Shown here piece by piece: positions 1 through 5,789 of a DNA stretch of 16,288 bases. This DNA is from Balneolaceae bacterium (GTDB lineage Bacteria; Bacteroidota; Rhodothermia; Balneolales; Balneolaceae). A program made the position numbers and the translations under genes. Location of the stretch: positions 1 to 16,288 of the forward strand of contig SKZL01000137.1 in NCBI GenBank assembly GCA_007127395.1. The letters are read 5' to 3'. A model generated the notes under the pieces. That model ran no database searches, was not told the DNA's origin, and was given only the letters and a program-made list of their open reading frames with translations. How positions within the stretch are numbered: position 1 is the stretch's first letter; every line of letters starts with the position of its first letter.

Positions 1-775
1 GAATATCGTGAAGAGATCCGGTTTATCAACGGGCGTAGTTCAAGCATCTCTTACGCTATTACAAAGGCTGGATATCATGGAGATGTATGAATTAAGCGAA
101 CCTCAATTGGGGATTCAGTTTACTGTCTCGAGGGACTATCTGCTGCAGATGATTGAAAATATGAAAGGCGAAAAGGCTGAATTTGTCGATAAACTGATGA
201 GAATTTACGGCCCGTCCTCTTTTCATCAGGTTCAGTATCAGAAGGAGAAAAACATTCTGCAAAAATTAGATATACAATCCACTCAATTAAAGAAAGGCCT
301 AACAGTTCTTTCAGAACATGATCAGATCTTAATATTTGAAATGGGAGAGAGTAATTTGCTGGTCAGGCTGCAGTCGCCTCGTATGGGGAAACTGACATTT
401 GATCATGAAAAAGCGTATCGATACAGGGATGTGCTCATACAAAAGCTTCATTATATGAACCGATATGCGGTTACGAAGCACTGCAGGGAGCTTTTTTTGA
501 GACGATATTTTGGAGAGATGGATGGTGATGTTTGTGGTAAATGCGATAACTGTATACAATCAAAGCAGCGCTATGATCATTTCACGAATGAGGATGTAAC
601 AAAGGTGCAGGAGTGCCTCACCGGAGAGGCTGTAACCATTGATACCATATCAAAAAAAACTGGAATTGCAGGGAAAAATTTGAAAAGGCTCATTCATTAT
701 ATGGTCAGAGAAGAACAGATCGGCCGTGTAGAGGATCAATCCGGAAGTGTTCGTTACCGACTCAATAAACGCTGA
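1..775 (+). CDS. recQ: RecQ-family ATP-dependent DNA helicase, C-terminal part (5' end outside window)
   Basis: RecQ helicases unwind DNA 3'->5' during recombination and repair. Only the last ~257 codons are present: the frame is open from base 2, so the GTG at 8 is an internal Val codon rather than a start. Counting from that codon, C159, C176, C179 and C182 form a C-x16-C-x2-C-x2-C cluster inside CRELFLRRYFGE...CGKCDNC. This matches the spacing of the E. coli RecQ zinc site (380/397/400/403). About 150 residues precede the cluster, including a winged-helix-like stretch at ~60-130. A further ~70 residues follow it and look like another small helical/winged module. No HRDC domain is evident. 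The helicase motifs must lie upstream. Its end overlaps the convergent lipoprotein gene by 22 bp. The family is clear; the exact paralogue is less so, because Bacteroidetes often carry several RecQs. Confidence 0.9.
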   Translation, partial: NIVKRSGLSTGVVQASLTLLQRLDIMEMYELSEPQLGIQFTVSRDYLLQMIENMKGEKAEFVDKLMRIYGPSSFHQVQYQKEKNILQKLDIQSTQLKKGLTVLSEHDQILIFEMGESNLLVRLQSPRMGKLTFDHEKAYRYRDVLIQKLHYMNRYAVTKHCRELFLRRYFGEMDGDVCGKCDNCIQSKQRYDHFTNEDVTKVQECLTGEAVTIDTISKKTGIAGKNLKRLIHYMVREEQIGRVEDQSGSVRYRLNKR

Positions 776-1167
776 CGGAGACTGTCTGCCGGTTCACGCT
801 GTTGGCGATGATATTCCTGCTCTATTGCGTCAATTCGTTCACGTTCTTCCCGAAGCATTACCAGTATCTGCTCCATGCGTTTAAGCTGCTGATCAATATC
901 CTTTTCGAATTCGTCGTGAGTTTTTCTGAACTCTTCAGGTGTGATTTCATAGTGATCAAAAATCTGATCTATTAACTCTTCCCGTGTAATATTGGCTAAC
1001 AACAATGTATCTATATGGTTTACAATAGCAAGTTCCAGGAAGATGTCTTTATATGTGGCTTCACTTAATAAATTGTCACTATTATCCTGATTACATGAGC
1101 TAAATATCAGTAGCAAAAAAGGCAGTATAAAATATCTGAGAACAGATTTCATGTTGCTAAATTTCAT
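754..1167 (-). CDS. Small lipoprotein, DUF4296-like
   Basis: Predicted lipoprotein of 137 aa, or 132 aa if it starts at the second Met (ATG at 1152-1150). The N-terminus has a basic start, a hydrophobic core and the lipobox FSSC, with Cys25 (longer form) as the lipidation site. The mature part is almost all charged helix: a segment around 'ATYKDIFLELAIVNHID', then 'IFDHYEITPEEFRKTHDEF', then a Glu/Arg/Gln-rich tail. This resembles the DUF4296 pattern of small Bacteroidetes lipoproteins, whose function is unknown. It is read just after the SDR gene: the ATG at 1167 overlaps that gene's stop by 11 bp, while the ATG at 1152 leaves a 4-bp gap and gives a more compact signal peptide. Neither start has a good ribosome site. 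The 3' end overlaps recQ convergently by 22 bp. Lipoprotein status is well supported; the family assignment comes from memory of its pattern. Confidence 0.8.
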   Translation of the reverse strand: MKFSNMKSVLRYFILPFLLLIFSSCNQDNSDNLLSEATYKDIFLELAIVNHIDTLLLANITREELIDQIFDHYEITPEEFRKTHDEFEKDIDQQLKRMEQILVMLREERERIDAIEQEYHRQQREPADSLRQRLLSR

Positions 1168-1879
1168 CCGGATTTTTTGGATTGAGAGGCCTCATTGTAA
1201 TTTCATTAATGAGGAAATTGTCAGGAGTTTCAAGGAGATGAATCAATGTATTTGCGACATCATCAGGCTGGAGCATGTTGGAGTGTGTATCTACACCTCC
1301 GGCATTATCAAAGAAATGTGTAGCAATTGAGCCAGGGAAAAGGGTTGTAACTTTTATTTTGTCATATCTAAGTTCTTTGAAGAGAGCTTCACTGAATCCG
1401 CGCAAGCCAAATTTCGTTGCATTGTAGCCTGAGATTTGAGGATTGCCTATTAATCCTGCCACTGATGCGATATTCAAAATATGACTGGTTTCCTCATCCA
1501 GTTTCATTAAAGGTACTGTCTTGCGGGTTATATAAAAGACACCATTTAAATTGGTTTGGATCATCCGATTCCACTCTTCGATAGTGAGATCTTCGATGTT
1601 TCCAAAGTAACCGAGTCCGGCATTATTGATGAGGATTTGAGGAAGATGATCTTCACTAAATGTTGAGTCGACCCATTGATCAATCTTTTCATGAAGGGTA
1701 ATGTCCATTTCAACAGGAATAAACTGATCCCCCAGGTGTGATTGGATCTCCTGAAGTTTGCTAAGCCGCCTGGCTAAACCATATACCTTTACTCCTTTTT
1801 CAATTAATTTACTACTGAAAGAAACTCCGAGTCCACTGCTTGCACCGGTTACTATTGCAATTTTATTTCTTAGATCCAT
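1157..1879 (-). CDS. Classical short-chain dehydrogenase/reductase (SDR), YdfG-like
   Basis: NAD(P)-dependent oxidoreductase of 240 aa, normal for a classical SDR. Visible motifs are TGASSGLG (11-18) for the Rossmann dinucleotide site, ARR (36-38) after beta-2 favouring NADP(H), D59-I60, NNAG (85-88), the structural Asn110, catalytic Ser139, Y152-N-A-T-K156 (the YxxxK motif), and FPGSIAT (181-187). The C-terminus 'INEITMRPLNP' resembles YdfG-type enzymes that act on 3-hydroxy acids or serine, but the substrate cannot be read from sequence. It is probably cotranscribed with the downstream lipoprotein gene, whose longer reading overlaps its stop. The spacer in front of it, shared with divergent coaX, holds a 14-bp perfect palindrome 24 bp from the ATG, so repression by a dimeric regulator is possible. 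SDR membership is certain; the physiological role is unknown. Confidence 0.95.
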   Translation of the reverse strand: MDLRNKIAIVTGASSGLGVSFSSKLIEKGVKVYGLARRLSKLQEIQSHLGDQFIPVEMDITLHEKIDQWVDSTFSEDHLPQILINNAGLGYFGNIEDLTIEEWNRMIQTNLNGVFYITRKTVPLMKLDEETSHILNIASVAGLIGNPQISGYNATKFGLRGFSEALFKELRYDKIKVTTLFPGSIATHFFDNAGGVDTHSNMLQPDDVANTLIHLLETPDNFLINEITMRPLNPKNPDEI

Positions 1880-2018
1880 AGATAACTACTCTGTTTTATA
1901 ATATTCAACGTTGAATGAGATAAACTATTTGATAGTTCAGTTGTTATATTCAACGGATATGGCATAAATACCTGATTGTTCAAATGAAAGTATGAAAGAT
2001 CGTGTAAAAAGGATAATG
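1880..2018. promoter_or_regulatory. Divergent promoter/operator region between SDR gene and coaX
   Basis: Two head-to-head genes share this spacer. It contains a perfect 14-bp palindrome ATTCAACGTTGAAT at 1903-1916. A second inverted repeat has arms AACTAT (1923-1928) and ATAGTT (1932-1937) with a 3-bp spacer. The 10-mer ATATTCAACG recurs at 1901-1910 and 1946-1955, so one half-site of the first palindrome is repeated 45 bp away. Such symmetry is typical of operators for dimeric repressors (MarR, TetR or HxlR type), but I recognise no specific regulator. TTGTTA (1941) followed after 17 bp by ATAAAT (1964) is a poor sigma70-like candidate for coaX. Confidence 0.4.
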
Positions 2019-2765
2019 ATGAAGAGAATATATATGGATATCGGTAACAGTCGGATTAAGTTGGCTGTTATGACAGGGGACAGATGGGATGTAGAAACGA
2101 TTACTGTTAAAAAAGAGGGCTTAAATTTGCGTTCTAAGCTCCCAAAAGATCCTGAAAATGTACTTTTAGTCCTTACCTCAGTCAGAAAGGATAGGTTAGA
2201 ACTCGTTGAAAAGGAAATTTCAGGGTTCCATTATACGATTTTGGAGAAGAAATCGATACCAAAAGAGCTTCTTGACTATAATACCATAACCACATTAGGA
2301 CTTGATCGATATTTAAGCTGTCTTGGGGCTGTCAGTAAAGCCAAAAAAGATGTAATTGTCATAGATGCCGGAAGTGCCATTACTATTGACTATATGAGTC
2401 AAGGGTACATATTTAAGGGTGGTGCCATTATTCCCGGAAAAAGGGTGGTTTTAGAGGCTATGATAAGTTCTTTACCCGAGCTGCCACTGCCTGATGACAA
2501 TATTCCGGAACAATTTCCGGGTAAATCTACCATTGATTGTATCAGATGGGGTGTGAATGGGAGTTTTCAGTCAATTCTAATCGATTTCTTAAATCGCTAT
2601 CAAAAGTTGACGAATGAGTCAGCTGCGATTATTGTAACGGGAGGAGATGCTGAATATATAGTATCACTGATTAGTGGACGATGGAGTGTCATTTCTGATG
2701 AATATTTACTTTTTGATGGGATGAAACAGTTTTTGAACTTGTTCAAACCTGAACTGAAGTCATAA
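2019..2765 (+). CDS. coaX: Type III pantothenate kinase
   Basis: Phosphorylates pantothenate to 4'-phosphopantothenate, the first committed step of coenzyme A synthesis, as a dimeric acetate-kinase-superfamily (ASKHA) enzyme that needs a monovalent cation. With the start used here (248 aa, usual family length ~250), the phosphate-binding motif DIGNSRIK is at 7-14. GLDR is at 94-97, DAGSAITID (the family's DxGTA-TxD motif) at 116-124 and GGAIIPG at 134-140, followed by the late 'STIDCIRWGVNGS' region. I chose ATG 2019 because it gives the standard short N-terminus and has AAGGA (2009-2013) ahead of it. An in-frame ATG at 1992 would add nine basic residues (MKDRVKRIM). The gene faces udk, with only 37 bp between their 3' ends and no clear terminator. 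In this lineage birA often precedes coaX; here the SDR gene is divergent instead. Confidence 0.93.
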   Translation: MKRIYMDIGNSRIKLAVMTGDRWDVETITVKKEGLNLRSKLPKDPENVLLVLTSVRKDRLELVEKEISGFHYTILEKKSIPKELLDYNTITTLGLDRYLSCLGAVSKAKKDVIVIDAGSAITIDYMSQGYIFKGGAIIPGKRVVLEAMISSLPELPLPDDNIPEQFPGKSTIDCIRWGVNGSFQSILIDFLNRYQKLTNESAAIIVTGGDAEYIVSLISGRWSVISDEYLLFDGMKQFLNLFKPELKS

Positions 2766-2802
2766 GTAAAATGATCAATTTAGATCCGTTGCGATTTTTG
2801 GA

Positions 2803-3432
2803 TTAAAGATCGTGTAGCTTTCGGTTTATAAGTGCGTTAACCATATCGAGTGCTACTTTGTTTTCTCCACCTCTTGGTATGATAATATCTGCATAACGTT
2901 TGCTGGGTTCTACAAATTCCAGGTGCATAGGCCTTACATACTTTTCATATTGATTCAAAACACCGTCAAAATCACGTCCTCTGTCATTGATGTCTCTTTT
3001 AAGCCTCCGAAGTAGTCGAATATCATCATCCGTATCAACAAATATTTTGATATCCATTTTATTTCTCAGTTTAGGTTCGCTAAAAATCAAAATACCATCT
3101 ACTAATATGATTTTTTTAGGTGAAGCTGATATTGTCTCATTGGATCGGGTATGTTCTACAAAATCATAGACTGGAATTTCGATCTGATATCCTGATTTTA
3201 GAGCTTCGAGATGTCGGATTAATAACTCCGTTTCCAGTGAGGATGGATGATCGAAGTTTTGCTTTTGTCTTTCAGCGAGGGGTATATGCCTAAGATCTCT
3301 ATAGTATGAGTCGTGCTCAATCAGTACTATATCCGTTGAGCCAATTGATTCAACAATTTTATTTACAACAGTCGTTTTACCTGAGCCGCTGCCACCGCCA
3401 ACACCAATTATTAACGGTTCCAAATCATTCAT
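2803..3432 (-). CDS. udk: Uridine kinase
   Basis: Phosphorylates uridine or cytidine to UMP or CMP using a nucleoside triphosphate, in cytoplasmic pyrimidine salvage. The protein is 209 aa from the start chosen here, matching the usual 205-215. Motifs are the P-loop GGGSGSGKT (12-20), HDSYY (40-44) with the catalytic/Mg-binding Asp41, NFDHPSS (59-65), the nucleoside-site region PVYDF (87-91), the lid RRLKRDINDRGR (142-153) and the closing stretch 'ADIIIPRGG'. The frame stays open upstream to an ATG at 3534, but those extra 34 residues lie inside the amidase coding sequence and lack family similarity, so they are excluded. The chosen ATG overlaps the amidase stop (ATGAATGA, 8 bp), which suggests translational coupling with the amidase gene in the same leftward transcript. 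Confidence 0.95.
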   Translation of the reverse strand: MNDLEPLIIGVGGGSGSGKTTVVNKIVESIGSTDIVLIEHDSYYRDLRHIPLAERQKQNFDHPSSLETELLIRHLEALKSGYQIEIPVYDFVEHTRSNETISASPKKIILVDGILIFSEPKLRNKMDIKIFVDTDDDIRLLRRLKRDINDRGRDFDGVLNQYEKYVRPMHLEFVEPSKRYADIIIPRGGENKVALDMVNALINRKLHDL

Positions 3433-4681
3433 TGCTTGCTGTTGAGGTAGTCCGGATACTCCTGTCATGCTCCAATTTAAAATCCCTGATTGCTCTGAAT
3501 ATAGCAGATGCCAATATAGACTGGCCATATTCACTTGTCATATAACGTGCTTCATTAGGGTTGGAAATAAAACCAAGCTCTATCAAAACAGCCGGCATTG
3601 GCAAATCCCATAAAACCTGAAACCCGGCCTGCTTTACTCCCCTTGATCTTCTTTGAGCACGTGTTCTGAATTGGTCTTCAATCATACTTGCCAACCGTTC
3701 ACTGACGGCCATATTTCCAGCATTTGCAAGCTCGTATATCAACAGCTCTTCTTCTGTTAACTGTAAAGGCCCGCCACTACCCAGATTCGCAGCGCTGTTC
3801 TCACGTTTCATGGAACCAAGTGCTGATGCAGTTCTGGCCATACCCAGAATATAAACTTCAGCTCCATGTGCCGTTGTGTTGTTATTTACAGAATTGGCAT
3901 GAATGGATACGAAAAGATCACCATTTGCTCTTGAAGCTATCGGTCCGCGGTCTTTCAAATCAATAAATGTATCATCATCTCTTGTGTAAACCACTTCCAC
4001 TTCCGGCATATATGTGTTGATGTACTCACCTACCTTAAGTGCTACAGCAAGAGTAATATCTTTTTCTCTGATTCCAAGCTGCCTGTTTAGAGCCCCCGGG
4101 TCCCTGCCGCCATGGCCGGCATCCAATACAATGACATTAACACCCTGCCCATTTCGAAGCTGCATAAATGCATCATCTCCATCCGAAAATGAGAGTTCAA
4201 AAGTCGTTTCATGTTGTTGATAGTCGAACCAGTAGATAAAGTTTTGTCCGGTATTTTGTTTTTTAACCTCCGCCTCAGTAGAGCGCTCTAATGCAATCAA
4301 CAGATGGCTGGAGTTTCGATCCGGGTAAGCAACACTTTTGTAAAAATGATCTCTGTTGAGGATGATGTCTACACCGAATCCCATTCGGTTATTGTGATAC
4401 TCAATATTTTTGACCGCTTCAGATTCGGCAGGACGAATGAACTCATCAGGATTCAACTGATCTGAATAGATCATCAGCTGAATTAAATCCGGTTCAGGAT
4501 GAGCTACCCTGAAGGAGTCTGCCTCTTGAGTTAAGTGAAACCTGATTACATGCCCATTTCCGTCGCTTCTCTCAGTTACCGATACTCTTTCCAGATCGGT
4601 TTGTGCGAATATATTGGCCGGATTCAGTAACAGCAGTGCGTTACAGAGTAGAGCCATGGTAAGAATCAGAATTCTTTCCAT
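3425..4681 (-). CDS. Secreted N-acetylmuramoyl-L-alanine amidase (Amidase_3)
   Basis: Zn-dependent hydrolase that cuts the amide bond between MurNAc and the stem peptide of peptidoglycan, in the periplasm, usually for daughter-cell separation. The protein is 418 aa. A signal peptide covers ~1-26 (hydrophobic core ILILTMALLCNALLLL, cleavage probably after FAQ). Residues ~30-170 form a beta-rich N-terminal region that may be AMIN-like. The catalytic domain runs from ~181 to 400. Zn ligands are His190 (VLDAGHGGRDPGA), Glu206 (REKDITL) and His261 (SIHAN); the catalytic Glu is Glu368 (VLIELGFISNPNEAR). The insert at ~280-345, rich in Ser/Glu/Arg, may be the regulatory helix that blocks the active site in AmiA/B/C-type enzymes. 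The 3' end overlaps udk. The 111-bp upstream gap carries nested inverted repeats. The class is certain; which ami paralogue is not. Confidence 0.94.
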   Translation of the reverse strand: MERILILTMALLCNALLLLNPANIFAQTDLERVSVTERSDGNGHVIRFHLTQEADSFRVAHPEPDLIQLMIYSDQLNPDEFIRPAESEAVKNIEYHNNRMGFGVDIILNRDHFYKSVAYPDRNSSHLLIALERSTEAEVKKQNTGQNFIYWFDYQQHETTFELSFSDGDDAFMQLRNGQGVNVIVLDAGHGGRDPGALNRQLGIREKDITLAVALKVGEYINTYMPEVEVVYTRDDDTFIDLKDRGPIASRANGDLFVSIHANSVNNNTTAHGAEVYILGMARTASALGSMKRENSAANLGSGGPLQLTEEELLIYELANAGNMAVSERLASMIEDQFRTRAQRRSRGVKQAGFQVLWDLPMPAVLIELGFISNPNEARYMTSEYGQSILASAIFRAIRDFKLEHDRSIRTTSTASNE

Positions 4682-4688
4682 CTTCTGG

Positions 4689-4758
4689 TTTAACGTTTGG
4701 CGTATGTTGTCTGGATGATATTGAAACCAATTTACATAATTTTTATGTAAACGTTAAA
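4689..4758. repeat. Nested inverted repeats upstream of the amidase gene
   Basis: The inner element has 9-bp arms TTTACATAA (4731-4739) and TTATGTAAA (4743-4751) separated by 3 bp. The outer element is an exact 10-bp inverted pair, TTTAACGTTT (4689-4698) and AAACGTTAAA (4749-4758), separated by 50 bp; its right arm overlaps the inner palindrome's end by 3 bp. The outer left arm begins 8 bp upstream of the amidase ATG. No T-run follows the inner stem on the minus strand, so it does not look like an intrinsic terminator for the stress-protein gene. An operator/promoter role for the amidase-udk pair is the likelier reading. The regulator is unknown. Confidence 0.55.
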
Positions 4759-4792
4759 TAACATCTGATGGTCTGTTTTATATCAATTTTGA

Positions 4793-5635
4793 TTATTCGC
4801 CAATCAAAACCAACAGCGGAATTTCAGAGTAGATACTTAATTTTTTTGCGTAGTTTTTGTCAACCAAAAGCCCGACGATTGATTTTTTATATCTGTTCAT
4901 AACCATCAGCGAGATGGAGTTCTCAGATATATATTCGGAAATACCTTCAAATGCATCTTGATGAATTTTGTAATTGTAACTGAGCTTGTCATAAATTTGC
5001 TCATCAGTCGCAAGCTGTTTGAACCCACGGAATTTAATATCGCTATCTAAATCCTTTTCATTAGATATATGAAGTATATCGATGGTTGAATCAAAAAGTT
5101 TTGCAAAATCTACAAGCAAATTGAGATTTTTATAATCTGTCTGTCGGAAATTGGTTGTAAAGAGAATTTGACTGTAATCAACGTTTGTTTCATTCGACTT
5201 CTCAGGTACAGCGAGCACAGGTTTATTAGATCTTAGTATGACATCTGTTGATACACTTCCAAAAAGCACCTTCTTTGCAGGGGAATCTGCACCACTCCCA
5301 ATAACTACCAAATCGATATTCAGATCACTGATGGCTTCCAAAATCTGAGAAACAGGTTTACCAATCCTTATCTGGCTTTTAATGGTGAACTTTTTCCCGG
5401 GGTATTTTTTTTGAACCAATTCAATCATCTCTTCAAGGTGACTCTCTGCATTCTCCTGCAAATAGTCAATAACACCTTCAACATTTGTCGGAAAATTGAA
5501 AGGTGGATCAATGACATTGAGCAGGGTAATTTTCGCTCCGGTTTTTTCTGCTAATACTGCCGCATGTGACAATGCTTTTTTGGAAGCATAAGAAAAGTCT
5601 GTTGGGATGAGTATTTTTTTCACAGATGAAAACAT
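4793..5635 (-). CDS. Tandem universal stress protein (UspA family)
   Basis: Two UspA-type Rossmann-like domains in 280 aa, the usual size for tandem USPs. Domain 1 (~1-148) has the phosphate/base-contact start ILIPTDFS (8-15, Asp13) and a near-canonical ATP loop, VIGSGADSPAKKVLFGS (111-127). The first and last glycines, G113 and G126-S127, are in place, but the second is Ala116, with a glycine at 115 instead. Domain 2 (~153-280) keeps the fold pattern but is degenerate: Asn162 replaces the Asp, and the loop around 'MNRYKKSIVGLLVDKN' lacks the glycines, so it probably does not bind ATP. Such proteins are induced by starvation or stress; the exact function is unclear. The start is firm because GGAGG (5646-5642) sits 6 nt before the ATG. 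It lies downstream of valS (154 bp) and upstream of the amidase gene. Confidence 0.92.
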   Translation of the reverse strand: MFSSVKKILIPTDFSYASKKALSHAAVLAEKTGAKITLLNVIDPPFNFPTNVEGVIDYLQENAESHLEEMIELVQKKYPGKKFTIKSQIRIGKPVSQILEAISDLNIDLVVIGSGADSPAKKVLFGSVSTDVILRSNKPVLAVPEKSNETNVDYSQILFTTNFRQTDYKNLNLLVDFAKLFDSTIDILHISNEKDLDSDIKFRGFKQLATDEQIYDKLSYNYKIHQDAFEGISEYISENSISLMVMNRYKKSIVGLLVDKNYAKKLSIYSEIPLLVLIGE

Positions 5636-5638
5636 AGT

Positions 5639-5646
5639 CCTCCTCC
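5639..5646 (-). promoter_or_regulatory. Strong Shine-Dalgarno site of the stress-protein gene
   Basis: On the minus strand the sequence reads GGAGGAGG immediately before ACT-ATG. This is close to a perfect anti-SD match and stands out here, because valS, atpD, atpC, rsmB and the lipoprotein gene show no comparable site. It fixes the start at 5635 and suggests high translation when the message is made. Confidence 0.7.
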
Positions 5647-5789
5647 AAAGTGATTTGGTTTTTTGGTAGTATTGTAAATTACATCAATTGTTGTTGATAC
5701 GGTATCCATTCACAGATGATGACTGAGTAGGGAAAAACCTGATATGTTCAGAGTGCTATGATAAATATACCGTAAGAGGACTGATTTAT

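Noticed and set aside
3433..3534. N-terminal extension of udk to an ATG at 3534
   Set aside because: The 34 added residues lie within the amidase coding region, have no uridine-kinase similarity, and would make the protein longer than the family norm; the ATG at 3432 gives 209 aa.
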